Source: Austwickia sp. (GTDB lineage: Bacteria > Actinomycetota > Actinomycetes > Actinomycetales > Dermatophilaceae). From it: a stretch of 64,000 nucleotides of DNA. The stretch covers positions 2,170,001 to 2,234,000 of the forward strand of contig CP064985.1 of assembly GCA_016699675.1 (NCBI GenBank), read 5' to 3'. This document shows, piece after piece, positions 52,637 to 61,281 of this stretch. Position 1 is the stretch's first letter; each line of letters begins with the position of its first letter. The position numbers and the translations under genes are program-made. The notes beneath the pieces were generated by a model, which did no database searches, was not told the origin of the DNA, and saw only the letters and a list, made by a program, of their open reading frames with translations.

Positions 52637-52793
52637 GAGCCCGTCGGCCTGGCTCTTGCGGTCCCTCGACCATGAGGTCGACCTCTCGGCGGTCCGGGGC
52701 GGAGGTGCCGTCACGGGCACGGGGGCAGAGCGCCGACCATCCCCCTAGCCGACGGGGCTTGGCGTGGGCGGCCGGGACTGGTTGCCTGAGCGC

Positions 52794-53309
52794 ATGGATA
52801 TTGCCGACGACGCTCCACGCGTCGTGTGCTTCACCCGCGAGATGGCGGCGCCGGCGGCGGTCGTGTTCGAGCTGATCGCCGACCCCGCGCAGCAGCCCCG
52901 CTGGGATGGCAACAACAACCTCGGGTCCGCCGCTCCAGGTCAGCGGGTGCGTGCCGTGGGCGACGCCTTCACGACCCTGGTGAGCGGCCGGCAGATGGAC
53001 GGCAGCGCCTACCCGCCGGGACCAGGTTCGAGGGCGAATCGACCGCCCGAGCGCGTCAATCATGTCGTCGAATTCGAGGAGGGCCGGCGGATCGCCTGGC
53101 GCCCTTCAGAGGTCGAACAGCGACCGCCCGGACACCTGTGGCGCTGGGAGATCGTGCCGCTCGGCCCGGACCGCTGCCGCGTGACGCACACCTACGATTG
53201 GACCGAGCTGGACGATCCCGCCCGCCTGGCGCGGGCACGCTCCACGACGCCCGAACGGCTCGCGGCGTCGGTGGACCGGCTGGCCGCACTGGCCGAAGCC
53301 GCGGGCTGA
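52794..53309 (+). CDS. SRPBCC-family protein
   Basis: The 171-residue protein has the START-like fold: VCFTREMAAPAAVVFELIADPAQQPRWDGN, then RVNHVVEFEEGRRIAWRP, HLWRWEIVPLGPDRCRVTHTYDW and a final helix ERLAASVDRLAAL. ATG 52794 is the conserved start. The ligand is unknown. No regulator gene is adjacent. Confidence 0.82.
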   Translation: MDIADDAPRVVCFTREMAAPAAVVFELIADPAQQPRWDGNNNLGSAAPGQRVRAVGDAFTTLVSGRQMDGSAYPPGPGSRANRPPERVNHVVEFEEGRRIAWRPSEVEQRPPGHLWRWEIVPLGPDRCRVTHTYDWTELDDPARLARARSTTPERLAASVDRLAALAEAAG

Positions 53310-53461
53310 CCAGCAAAGTCACTCAGCGGCCGCGCGAGGACGGGCGGGCTCGTGGGGTGGCGGGACTCGTCTTATGGCGAGGGGGTCTCGGCCGCTGGAT
53401 CGCGAGGAACGTGCGCGATCCCAACCGGGCGAGCCAGCCGCCCCCCGCCGTCCTTCGCGGC

Positions 53462-54298
53462 TCAGCGCGGCTCGAAGTCCTGGATGCCGTGGGCGCGCAG
53501 GAAGCGCGCCCACTCCGCGGCGTTATCCGCGGTGGAGTGGGGGCGCCGGGGATCGAGGGAGTACGCCGTGCAATCGGCAAGGGTACGCAGGGCGAGGGGC
53601 CCGGCCGTCGGAGGGGCGGCCCTACCGGTTTGCGCGGCCGCTTCCCACGGGTCGAGGTCCTCGGTGTCCCGGTTCTGCGGATCGGTGCCCGCGCCGCCGG
53701 TGCCCGCGCCGCCGGTGCCCGCGCCGCAGGTGCCCGCGTCGCCGGTGCCCGCGTCGCCGGTGCCCGCGTCGCCGGTGCCCGCAACCCCGATGCTGGCGAC
53801 TCGGGTGTCTGGCCCGCCGTGGCAGGCCAGGCCCACGACGAGATCATCGAGTACCGCGTAGGCGACGCGGACCCCCTCGATGTCCGTGCCGTAACCCCGG
53901 TGGGCGACCCCGTCGATGGTCAGTTCGGCAGGGCTCCATGCCTCCAACGCGTCCGCATGGGCACAGACCGCCGCGGAGCTGGCGCCCGGCGGCCCCTGTT
54001 GCATAAACCAGGCCAACGGGCCGTCCAGCGCCGCCATGGCCGCGGTGATCCGGGCCTGGACCTGCGGCGCGTCGCCCTGACGTCGCGCGACCCAGGACGT
54101 GGCGATGGCCGCGCCGTTACTCCACGTCAGGTGCACCTCGTCGGCAAGTCTGCCGAGGCTCCCGTGGTGGACGAGAAACCAGCGTCGGCCCCGCCCGTCG
54201 TCGCGGCCCGGACGGCCACCCGACTCGACGTACGCGTCGTCGTACTCGTAAAGGTCGAACTCCGCTGGGACGTACCACCGCTGAGCATCGTCGCGCAT
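53462..54298 (-). CDS. Protein with an internal Gly-Thr-Gly pentapeptide repeat, unknown function
   Basis: The 278-residue protein starts RWYVPAEFDLYEYDD, has a globular region (about 30-165) with FLVHHGSLGRLADEVHLTWSNG, then seven pentapeptides of the type AGTGD/AGTGG (about 171-205), and a C-terminal block ending WARFLRAHGIQDFEP. The repeat may vary in length. No family was recognised. Confidence 0.7.
   Translation of the reverse strand: MRDDAQRWYVPAEFDLYEYDDAYVESGGRPGRDDGRGRRWFLVHHGSLGRLADEVHLTWSNGAAIATSWVARRQGDAPQVQARITAAMAALDGPLAWFMQQGPPGASSAAVCAHADALEAWSPAELTIDGVAHRGYGTDIEGVRVAYAVLDDLVVGLACHGGPDTRVASIGVAGTGDAGTGDAGTGDAGTCGAGTGGAGTGGAGTDPQNRDTEDLDPWEAAAQTGRAAPPTAGPLALRTLADCTAYSLDPRRPHSTADNAAEWARFLRAHGIQDFEPR
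53684..53788. repeat. Seven 15-bp tandem units inside a gene
   Basis: GGTGCCCGCGCCGCC-like units start at 53684 and every 15 bp to 53774. They encode the pentapeptide repeat on the minus strand. The period is in frame, so copy changes keep the gene open. Confidence 0.9.
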
Positions 54299-54455
54299 TC
54301 GACCACGCTAGGAGCGCGACGGGGCTCGCGCCTATCCGGGGAGTCCCTGACATCCCCCGTGATGGCACCTTTGCTGTTGTCGGGGCAGCAGCATCAGGGA
54401 CGTCATCGGGGATGCCATCCAACCCGAGGACGGACGGACGGCCCGGCAGGCAGGG

Positions 54456-54878
54456 TCACGGGCCGACGAACTCGTAGTCCACACCCAGCAGGTCGTAGGT
54501 CCGGCGCGCCCGAAGGTCCCGGGTGAGCAGCCGTCGGCCGGCGGTCCTGGCGGCCTCGCCGACCAGGGCGTCGTAGACGGCGCCGCCGATGATGCCGATC
54601 GTGGCCAGCCGGGCGCGCAGGGTGGCGCTTGCGCCTGCCGAGAGCCACACCACCTCGGGGAAGACGCGGTCGATCAGGCTGGCGGCATCGCCCGCGTCGA
54701 TCGCCAGTTGACCGGGGAGTCGGGTGAGGACGGCGAAGAGCTCGTACGCCGCGTGCCCGGCCAGGGCCGGACGGTGCTGCCGTACGGCGGCCACACACGG
54801 ACCGTGCGCCGTGTGGCCGGAATCCAACGCCGCGACCGCGACGCTGGTGTCGACCGCCCAGCCGTCAGCGCTGGCCAT
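54456..54878 (-). CDS. PIN-domain toxin, VapC type
   Basis: The 140-residue protein has the PIN acidic residues in WAVDTSVAVAALD, HAAYELFAVLTRLPG, AVYDALVGEAA and LLTRDLRARRTYDLLG. It overlaps the AbrB-type antitoxin gene by 14 bp. It is a likely RNA nuclease. Confidence 0.88.
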   Translation of the reverse strand: MASADGWAVDTSVAVAALDSGHTAHGPCVAAVRQHRPALAGHAAYELFAVLTRLPGQLAIDAGDAASLIDRVFPEVVWLSAGASATLRARLATIGIIGGAVYDALVGEAARTAGRRLLTRDLRARRTYDLLGVDYEFVGP

Positions 54879-55110
54879 CGTCTCGCCAGCGCTGAACGTC
54901 GGCGTCGGTCACGCTCACGCCCCGGACGGCTTCAATGACCGGCCACCCGTCGACCTCCACGATCCGCCGCGCGGACCGGCGCAACGGGGTCAGGAGCAGG
55001 CCGTCTCCGGTCACGGTGACCTCGAACTGGGCATCCGGCCCGAGCCCCAGCTGATCGCGGGCCTCCTTGGGGATGACCACGCGCCCCGCCTTGTCTAGCG
55101 ATGCCAGCAT
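54865..55110 (-). CDS. AbrB/MazE-type antitoxin
   Basis: The 81-residue protein has the swapped-hairpin DNA-binding motif LDKAGRVVIPKEARDQLGLGPDAQFEVTV and a C-terminal toxin-binding tail. ATG 55110 lies 7 nt after TAGCGT (55123-55118 on the minus strand), a probable leaderless start. It precedes the PIN toxin. Confidence 0.88.
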   Translation of the reverse strand: MLASLDKAGRVVIPKEARDQLGLGPDAQFEVTVTGDGLLLTPLRRSARRIVEVDGWPVIEAVRGVSVTDADVQRWRDDGQR

Positions 55111-55274
55111 GCCATCCACGCTACCATTTGGCCCCCCTCGCCGAGGTGGTCCCGACCACCGAGCAGAGCCGGGCCCTCCCGGGAGCGCGCCCGCGTCCAG
55201 AACCCCTTTCGGGGTCGGGTCGCTAACGGGCGGCCATCCGTGCGGACCGGGCGACGGATGTCGGCTTCCACGCC

Positions 55275-56093
55275 TCACCGCGGGGTGGCGAGCCACGCTC
55301 CCCAGGCGTTCGTGTGTGCCTGCGCCCGCTCGTCGGCATCGGCGCCATAGAGATAGGCCCACACCGACACGGCGCAGGCGTCACCGCCGCCCTCCGCAGC
55401 GAGCAGGCCGGTGCCCGGTGCCGGCTCGTCGAGCAGCAGAGCCAGGCTGTTGCGGCCGGCGTCGAGAACTGTGCCGGCCAACGGGGGTACGCCGGAGCCG
55501 TACGTGGCCACGCGACTCCCGATGGCCGGCGCCTCGGGCAGGCCGAGCGCTTTGAGCAGATCCGGCCACGACGCCGCGGGGTTGCCCGGCCACATCCCCA
55601 TCGGAATCGCAGCGCTCGCCACCAGGCCGGGGAAGTAGCGCAGGTGCAGCCAGAGGTTGCGCAGGAAGAGGGTCCAGCCGCCGATCATGTCGTCGTACTG
55701 GTCGTCCCACGGCTCGCCCGTGCCGAACCCGGAGTTGACCAGCCGGACGATGGAACTGCCCTGACCGCGGGCCTCGACCACCCACTCGAAGGCCAGCCCC
55801 GGCGCGGCGTCGACGCCCGCGAAGACGATGCGGTGCGGCGGGTCCCACACCTCCACCCGCCCGGGGACCTCCATCTCGGGACCGGGGCCGAAGCGCGCCG
55901 TCGCCGCACCGCCGGGGCGCTCCTCGACGGTGTGCGGGACGTACCAGGACGAAATGCCAGGGCCCGTCGCGATGGCCTGCCACACCTCCTCCACCGTGCC
56001 GGGGACCTCGATCTCCATCCGGATCTCGCGGCGCCCCGGGTCGGGGTGAAGGATCGGCTGGGGGATGCCTTCCGGCGTGGTGAGGTCACTCAT
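55275..56093 (-). CDS. SRPBCC (AHSA1-type) protein, two-part
   Basis: The 272-residue protein begins with the START-like core IRMEIEVPGTVEEVWQAIATG, SSWYVPHTVEERPGG and a C-terminal helix. A further 110 residues follow (IPMGMWPGNPAASW to the end), perhaps a second half domain. It overlaps the ArsR gene by 8 bp, so both are one operon. Confidence 0.85.
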   Translation of the reverse strand: MSDLTTPEGIPQPILHPDPGRREIRMEIEVPGTVEEVWQAIATGPGISSWYVPHTVEERPGGAATARFGPGPEMEVPGRVEVWDPPHRIVFAGVDAAPGLAFEWVVEARGQGSSIVRLVNSGFGTGEPWDDQYDDMIGGWTLFLRNLWLHLRYFPGLVASAAIPMGMWPGNPAASWPDLLKALGLPEAPAIGSRVATYGSGVPPLAGTVLDAGRNSLALLLDEPAPGTGLLAAEGGGDACAVSVWAYLYGADADERAQAHTNAWGAWLATPR

Positions 56094-56688
56094 GAGTTGA
56101 CTCCGTCCGGGGTCGAGGGTGGGCGGCCAGGATGAGGCGGTGCCAGCGTCCGGCCGGTGCTGACTCGTCGTGATAGCGACTGGCCAAGGCCGTGACCGCC
56201 TCGGTCAGCTCGCGGGTGAAGTTCGCTCGGTCGGCCGCGCTACCGAATCGAATGTCGACGTCGAGCGCCAGCGTGGCGAGCGGTCGCCCGGCCTCGTCGG
56301 CGCGGCGAGACAGCGCGGCCACCTCGCGGACGATCCGCGACGCGAGCGCAATGAGGTAGCGGGCCGAGAGCCTGCCGAGCCGCGCGGGGTCGGCCAGGTC
56401 GCGCCCGACGTTGGGCGGGGCGACGACATAGCTGGCGGCCGTGGCCTGGACCAGTCGCTCTGTGAGCCCGCGTCGGGCCCGCGTCGCCACCTGGCTCACG
56501 AGACCGGCGTCCTCCAGGGCGCGCAGGTGGTAGTTGACCCGCTGGCGAGGGAGGCTGAGCGCGGCGGCCACGGTTGTCGCGGAGCCCGGTTCGGCAAGCT
56601 CGGCAAGGATCCGGGCTCGAGTGGGGTCGAGGACGACGGCCGCCACAGCCGAGTCGTCGATGACCGCGAGATCCTGCACGCGAGTCAT
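56086..56688 (-). CDS. ArsR-like helix-turn-helix regulator
   Basis: The 200-residue protein has a winged helix in the first 95 residues: LDPTRARILAELAEPGSATTVAAALSLPRQRVNYHLRALEDAGLV. The remaining 100 residues form a helical domain of unknown role. ATG 56688 follows AGAGG. It overlaps the SRPBCC gene and is preceded by a palindrome, so autorepression is likely. Confidence 0.88.
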   Translation of the reverse strand: MTRVQDLAVIDDSAVAAVVLDPTRARILAELAEPGSATTVAAALSLPRQRVNYHLRALEDAGLVSQVATRARRGLTERLVQATAASYVVAPPNVGRDLADPARLGRLSARYLIALASRIVREVAALSRRADEAGRPLATLALDVDIRFGSAADRANFTRELTEAVTALASRYHDESAPAGRWHRLILAAHPRPRTESTHE

Positions 56689-56695
56689 CCTCTAT

Positions 56696-56715
56696 TTGAC
56701 AGTTGCGGTTGTCAA
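56696..56715 (-). promoter_or_regulatory. Palindrome and -35 box upstream of the ArsR-like gene
   Basis: TTGACA (56696-56701) and TGTCAA (56710-56715) are inverted repeats with an 8-bp centre. On the minus strand the upstream half is a consensus -35 box (TTGACA, 56715-56710). It lies 7-27 bp before the ATG 56688, so binding would block the promoter. Confidence 0.65.
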
Positions 56716-56722
56716 TATCCCC

Positions 56723-57169
56723 CTACGTGGGGGCCAGGTTGAGCCACGCCAAGTCCTGGAACTGGGCGAAGGCTGCGTCGAGCGTGGCCAAGGTGTAGCC
56801 GGCGGTGGTGGCGTAGGCGCCCAGGTAGGCATCCATCCACAGGTTCGGGGAGGCCGTCGTACGGCGCGTCCACGATCGCCACGCCGGATCGAGCGGCGGT
56901 TCCTCGATCTCGATGGTCACGCGTTCGTCGGCGGCGATGGCGTCGATCACGGCCCACGCTTCGTCGTTGGTGAGGGCCGGGCGGCCATGCGGGGCGAGTA
57001 CGGCGGTCGTAGTGACCAGGCGCAACACGGCGAGCTGCACCATTCGCGGCATCACCACCGCGCCGGGCTCGTCGATGCCGTCCAGCCATTCCAAGCAAGC
57101 ACGGTGGTGGCGATGGGAGGCGATCGAAAGGGCCAGCCACACGTTGGTGTCGGCCAGGAAGCGCGTCAC
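56723..57169 (-). CDS. PIN-domain toxin, VapC type
   Basis: The 148-residue protein has FLADTNVWLALSIAS with the first PIN Asp, the Glu/Asp region ALTNDEAWAVIDA and NLWMDAYLGAYA, and ATLDAAFAQFQ near the end. GTG 57169 overlaps the antitoxin stop (GTGA). Its target RNA is unknown. Confidence 0.88.
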   Translation of the reverse strand: MTRFLADTNVWLALSIASHRHHRACLEWLDGIDEPGAVVMPRMVQLAVLRLVTTTAVLAPHGRPALTNDEAWAVIDAIAADERVTIEIEEPPLDPAWRSWTRRTTASPNLWMDAYLGAYATTAGYTLATLDAAFAQFQDLAWLNLAPT

Positions 57170-57432
57170 TCCGGTTCCATCTCGGCAAGGGTGTCTACGT
57201 CGGCCTGCAGGAGCGTCGCCGCGACCTCGTCGGGGGCCAGCCCCGTCGGGCGGCCGGGCGGGCACGTGATGAGGGGGAACGCCGTACGTCGTGCGCTGGT
57301 GCCAGGAGGAGGGCTGGCGAGCCCTCGGCGCAGGAGCTCGGCCGTGACGTCCTTGATCGTCCGGTCCTCGCGGGCGGCCTTGAGTTTGATCGCCCGGAAG
57401 AGGTCGTCGGGCAACTCCAGCGTCGTCTTCAC
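57166..57432 (-). CDS. VapB-type ribbon-helix-helix antitoxin
   Basis: The 88-residue protein starts VKTTLELPDDLFRAIKLKAAREDRTIKDVTAELLRRGL, the DNA-binding fold, and ends in a toxin-binding tail. The start GTG 57432 is 7 nt after TAATAT (57445-57440 on the minus strand), so leaderless; an ATG at 57441 overlaps that box and is less likely. Confidence 0.85.
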   Translation of the reverse strand: MKTTLELPDDLFRAIKLKAAREDRTIKDVTAELLRRGLASPPPGTSARRTAFPLITCPPGRPTGLAPDEVAATLLQADVDTLAEMEPE

Positions 57433-57445
57433 AGCGCCCATATTA

Positions 57446-57854
57446 CTGGATTGCCATATTCCCAGCAGCCAGCCGGCGTCGCTGGCGGCCAATCGCTGTC
57501 AGGCCGTTCATGGCGGACCTGGTCGTCCTGAGTGCGCACGCTGATCCGGCGTGCGCGAGCGGCCGAGAAGCCCGGGAGAGGGAGCGGTGTGAAAGGGATC
57601 CCTACGGTGCCCGCAGCGTGTAGGATTCCGCGTTTCCTGACGCTCTCCCGGGTCTGTGACCTGCGATGCGACAGGTGCCAGCGAGGGCGGCGTGTCTCAC
57701 GATCTTGTCGCAATCCCCCGTAGCTTCGCTCGCGCAGCGGTGGGGACTGGCTCGTCAACCACGGTGGCACGCGAGGTCATCGAGAGTGAGCGGGGCGTGA
57801 GAGTGCCTCAACCTAGCCTGCCGCCACGTATAGCGGTAGGGTGAACGAATTCAG
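57446..57854. other. Intergenic region without a recognised gene
   Basis: No coding signal is seen. CCCGGGAGAG (57571-57580) and CTCTCCCGGG (57643-57652) form a perfect 10-bp inverted repeat 62 bp apart. TAGGGT (57837-57842) upstream of the TetR fragment could be a -10 box. Confidence 0.4.
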
Positions 57855-57866
57855 TGAATCTATTCA
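57855..57866. promoter_or_regulatory. TetR-type palindrome TGAATCTATTCA
   Basis: TGAAT-CT-ATTCA is a perfect palindrome within two direct copies of ATTCAGTGA. It lies 10 bp upstream of the truncated TetR gene, whose family binds such sites. Confidence 0.55.
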
Positions 57867-57876
57867 GTGAGGAAGC

Positions 57877-58053
57877 ATGACCGCGCGCGCCGAGGCCAAG
57901 TCCGCCACTGCCGAGCGGGTGCTCACGGCCGCGGCCACGCTGTTCCCGAGGCAGGGTTACGCATCGACTACCATCCCGCAGATCGCCCAGGCGGCCGGCG
58001 TCTCCGTCGGCACGGTCGCCTGGCTATGTCAACCCCACTTGGCCCCGGGGTGA
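57877..58053 (+). pseudogene. TetR-family regulator, truncated at residue ~48
   Basis: ATG 57877 gives AERVLTAAATLFPRQGYAST and IPQIAQAAGVSVGTV, the TetR helix-turn-helix. It stops matching at about 58020, where an IS-like end (TGTCAACCCCAC) begins, and terminates at 58053 after unrelated residues. The ligand domain is missing. Confidence 0.88.
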
Positions 58054-58285
58054 CGGCCAGGAATGGACCCACCTTGCGCGAGACCAGCGGCATGAGCGAG
58101 CGAGGTGATACCCCGGTCGCGGCGGGCCTTACCTACTTTCGACGCGAAGCCAACGAGAGCTAGGCAGAACAGCGCCGCAAGTAACCCGGCCTCGGAGTTG
58201 GAGCCAGCGGTGAAGGCTTGGAACCCTTCGAAGCCGCAAATTGCCAAGGTGATCATGGCAGGACCCCGTGGATCGGTCCAGGTCG
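58026..58285. other. Remnant of another element, possibly an IS21-type end
   Basis: The stretch starts TGTCAACCCCACTTGG and repeats a similar GACCCACCTTG 40 bp later, as in the multiple terminal repeats of IS21-group elements. A 75-codon hydrophobic minus-strand frame (58029-58256) has no recognised family. It lies between the cut TetR gene and the IS3 element. Confidence 0.35.
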
Positions 58286-58298
58286 TGTGAGAGTCCGA

Positions 58299-59135
58299 TC
58301 AATGGGTGCAGACCGCAGCGTAGGCCACCGGGCTGAGGTAGCCCAGGGATGAGTGCGGACGGTCGTGGTTGTACTCGGTCTTCCAGTCGCCGATGACGAC
58401 CTGGGCGTGGGTCATCGACCAGAACAGATTGATGTTCAGGCACTCGTCGCGCAGCCTGCTGTTGAACGATTCGATGAAGGGGTTCTTCCAGGGCTCGCCG
58501 GGTGGGATGAACAGCATCCCGGTCTGGGTGCCGGCCCACTGGGCCAGTGCTGCCGCGATCATCTCCGGGCCGTTGTCGAGCCTCAGCACCGCCGGCGAGG
58601 CGCCACGGGCGGCCACGATGTGGTTCAGCTCGGCGGCCAGGGCCTCGGCGGTGATCGAGCGTTCCACAAGGCCGCCCAGTGTTTCGCGGGTGTGTTCGTC
58701 GACGACGGAGAGGATCTTGATCGGTCGGCCGTCGGTGGTGGAGTCGAACTGGAAGTCGATCGCCCACACCACGTTGGCCGAGGTGGCGGTCGGGACTGGT
58801 GGCACGGTCGAGGATCCGACCCGTTTACGGCGGCGTCGCACGTGCACACGTAGCCCTTCTTCGCGCCACAGCCGCTGGAGCTTCTTGTGGTTCACGACCC
58901 GGCCCTGGCCGCGGGCGTCGTGGTAGGCGCGCCGGTGTCCCCACCGGGGATGGGCCCCGGCGTAGGCGCGCAGCCAGGCCCGCAGCCCAGCGTCGGGATC
59001 ATCAGGAGTCTGCGCGGGCGGGGTGTGGCGTTGGGTGGATCGGTGCTGCCCGACCAGCCGACACGCACGCCGTTCGCTGACGTCGAAGACTCGACGCAGG
59101 TGAACAACGGCCGCGCGTCGGCGGGCCGGGCTCAG
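58299..59135 (-). CDS. IS3-family transposase OrfB
   Basis: The frame begins just at the orfA stop (CTG 59135) in the -1 frame and runs 278 residues. The N-terminal part reads LSPARRRAVVHLRRVFDVSE and RWGHRRAYHDARG, and the rve integrase core has VVWAIDFQFDSTTDG (Asp), LDNGPEMI (Asp) and NPFIESFNSRLRDECLN (Glu). The frame relation fits a programmed -1 shift making an OrfAB fusion. ATG/GTG starts farther in (58895) would lack the N-terminus. Confidence 0.85.
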   Translation of the reverse strand: MSPARRRAAVVHLRRVFDVSERRACRLVGQHRSTQRHTPPAQTPDDPDAGLRAWLRAYAGAHPRWGHRRAYHDARGQGRVVNHKKLQRLWREEGLRVHVRRRRKRVGSSTVPPVPTATSANVVWAIDFQFDSTTDGRPIKILSVVDEHTRETLGGLVERSITAEALAAELNHIVAARGASPAVLRLDNGPEMIAAALAQWAGTQTGMLFIPPGEPWKNPFIESFNSRLRDECLNINLFWSMTHAQVVIGDWKTEYNHDRPHSSLGYLSPVAYAAVCTH

Positions 59136-59413
59136 AATTCCCCCTTGGCGACCTCGCGGAGCATGTCTTTGTCCAGCTCGGCATCAGCAAGCAGACGCTT
59201 GAGCCGCTGATTCTCGGCACGCAACTTCTTCAGCTCCTTGGCGTCCTCGGCTTTCAGCCCGCCGAACTGATTACGCCACCGAAAGTAGGTCTGCTCGGAG
59301 ACACCGAGCTGCCGGGCAACCTCGGCCGTGTCAGCGCCCCCGGCCAGCAACCGGTCGGCCTCGACCAACTTGCGCACGACCTGCTCAGGCGTGTGTCGCT
59401 TCCTCGTTGTCAT
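59132..59413 (-). CDS. IS3-family OrfA
   Basis: The 93-residue protein has the helix-turn-helix TPEQVVRKLVEADRLLAGG and VSEQTYFRWRNQFGG and a leucine-zipper-like KELKKLRAENQRLKRLLADAE. It ends AKGEF at TGA 59132-59134. ATG 59413. It binds the element ends. Confidence 0.9.
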   Translation of the reverse strand: MTTRKRHTPEQVVRKLVEADRLLAGGADTAEVARQLGVSEQTYFRWRNQFGGLKAEDAKELKKLRAENQRLKRLLADAELDKDMLREVAKGEF

Positions 59414-59511
59414 GGTGATAAAGCCTTCCTGCCCACCCTCGTGGGCCGTAAGGACTCTCACACCACCCGGACCAACCAACGGGGGTCACGCCAATCAGCA
59501 GGCTGACAATC

Positions 59512-60917
59512 GGGACTGTCCGCCAAACGGTGTTTCTGGCCTGACACGCTGGCCCAGCTGGCGGGGAAGGTCATGTGATGACCGAGAAGATCACGAGCGT
59601 GAGCTCGATGCCGAAGAAGGTGAAGAAGACGACCTCGCGCAGCGAGGCCGAGCAGGCTGCGGTCCGGGAGCTGGTCAAAGCCGCCCGGGCCCGTGGTGAG
59701 GACCTGACCGGCCCGGACGGGCTGCTCAAATCAATCACCGCCACCGTCCTGGAGACAGCGCTGGAAGAGGAGCTGACCGAGCACCTCGGCCACGAGAAGC
59801 ACCAGGTACCCACCGCGGAGAACGGCAACATCCGCGACGGCACCCGACCCAAGACGGTGCTGACCGACGCCGCCGGAGAGGTGACGATCGCGGTCCCCCG
59901 GGACCGGGCCGGCACGTTCGAGCCGGTGATCGTCAAGAAGCGACAGCGGCGCCTCTCGGACGTGGATGCGGTCGCGATCAGCCTGTTCGCCAAGGGCCTG
60001 ACGACCGGTGAGATCAGCGCGCACTTCCACGAGGTGTACGGCGCCTCCATCAGCAAGGACACGGTCTCGAGGATCACGGACAAGGTGCTCGAGGAGATGG
60101 CCGCCTGTCCTCCCGGCCGCTGCAACCGGTGTACGCGGCCATCTTCATCGACGCGATCTACGTCAAGGTTCGCGACGGGCAGGTCGGCAACCAACCCTTC
60201 TACGCCGCGATCGGCGTCGACCTGAACGGCCGGCGAGACGTCCTGGGCCTGTGGGCCGGGCAGGGAGGTGGTGAGTCGGCGAAGTTCTGGATGAACGTGC
60301 TGGCGGACCTGAAGAACCGCGGCGTGCGCGACGTGTTCTTCATCGTCTGCGACGGCCTCAAAGGACTGCCCGACAGCGTGAACGCCGTCTTCCCCCAGGC
60401 GATCGTGCAGGCCTGCGTGATCCACCTCATCCGGGCGACGCTGCGCTACGCCTCGCGGAAATACTGGGACCAGCTGGCCAAGGACCTGCGCCGCATCTAC
60501 ACCGCACCCTCGGTCGAGGCAGCATGGGCGGCGTTCGAGGAGCTGGAGGAGAAATGGGGCAAGCCCTACCCGGCCATCCCCAAGATGTGGAGAGCGGCGT
60601 GGGAGGAGTTCATCCCCTTCCTGGCCTACGACGTGGAGATCCGCCGGGTGCTGTTCTCCACCAACGCCATCGAGTCCCTGCACGCCAGGTACCGGCGCGC
60701 GGTCACCGTGCGCGGGCACTTTCCGACCGAGCAGGCCGCCCTCAAGTGCCTGTACCTGGTCACCAGGGGCCTGGACCCCAAGGGCACCGGCCAGGCACGA
60801 TGGACCATGCGGTGGAAGCCCGCGCTCAACGCTTTCGCCGTCACCTTCGCCGACCGCATGCCGGCCGCGGAGAACCTCTGAGATGAACGCCGGAAACACC
60901 GTTCATCGGACAGACCC
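59512..60917 (+). mobile_element. IS256-family insertion sequence
   Basis: The 1406-bp element has 29-bp inverted ends: 59512-59540 starts GGGACTGTCCG and ends GTGTTTCTGGC; the other strand of 60889-60917 reads GGGTCTGTCCG...GTGTTTCCGGC. No target duplication of 8-9 bp is visible in the flanks. The transposase is frameshifted. Confidence 0.85.
59578..60881 (+). pseudogene. IS256-type Mutator transposase, one frameshift
   Basis: The first frame has LLKSITATVLETALEEELTEHLGHEKHQ and GEVTIAVPRDRAGTFEP, ending at EEMAAC. At about 60105 one base is missing from a TGG codon; the second frame then continues RPLQPVYAAIFIDAIYVKV, with the DDE Asp, VCDGLKGLPDSVNAVFP, ACVIHLIR and LFSTNAIESLHARYRRAV. 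Together about 434 residues, a full Mutator transposase. The element is probably dead unless this is a sequencing error. Confidence 0.85.
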
Positions 60918-61046
60918 GCGACAGGCGTGAGGAGGGTGCGTCAGCGTGGCAGGTGCGTCGCGAGCTGGGCTGTGGTGGTGACTCGGCGGCCCGCCTGCTG
61001 CGGGGATGAGTCGTGACGAGGACGCTGACCGGCGGCTGGGCCACAG

Positions 61047-61280
61047 CTGCGTGAGGCGATTGCCGACGAGGCACAGCGGGTCAGCAACCTTGAGGAACCG
61101 TTGGTGGTCATCGCCGCCGTGGGCGACGTGTTCGCCTCGCTGGACGATGCGCTGGCCGAGCTGGCGCTGCCTCGGTTGCGCGCGGTTGCGCAGCTGCGCC
61201 GGCAGGGGTGGAGCTACGACCGCATCGCCGAGGCGACCCAACTCTCGAAGGGTCGAGTGGCGCAGCTCGCCCGGGAGGCT
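61047..61280 (+). pseudogene. Fragment of a small helix-turn-helix protein
   Basis: The frame reads LREAIADEAQRVSNLEEP and LRRQGWSYDRIAEATQLSKGRVAQLARE, a helix-turn-helix of the type found in small actinobacterial regulators. It passes without a stop into another reading at about 61280 and has no clear start. Confidence 0.6.
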
Positions 61281-61281
61281 A

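Larger units (their letters stand above)
58286..59462 (-). mobile_element. IS3-family insertion sequence
   Basis: The 1177-bp element has perfect 11-bp ends TGTGAGAGTCC (58286-58296) and GGACTCTCACA (59452-59462), beginning TG and ending CA as in the IS3 family. It encodes orfA and orfB on the minus strand. The flanks (GGTCG and CCACC) are not duplicated, so one side was probably rearranged after insertion. Confidence 0.88.

Noticed and set aside
57446..57854. tRNA or small RNA in the long gap before the TetR fragment
   Set aside because: Only a 10-bp inverted repeat with a 62-bp centre was found; no cloverleaf or RNA family core.
59575..60225. Programmed frameshift in the IS256 transposase
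   Set aside because: IS256-family transposases are normally one frame; the break is in a TGG codon without a slippery heptamer.
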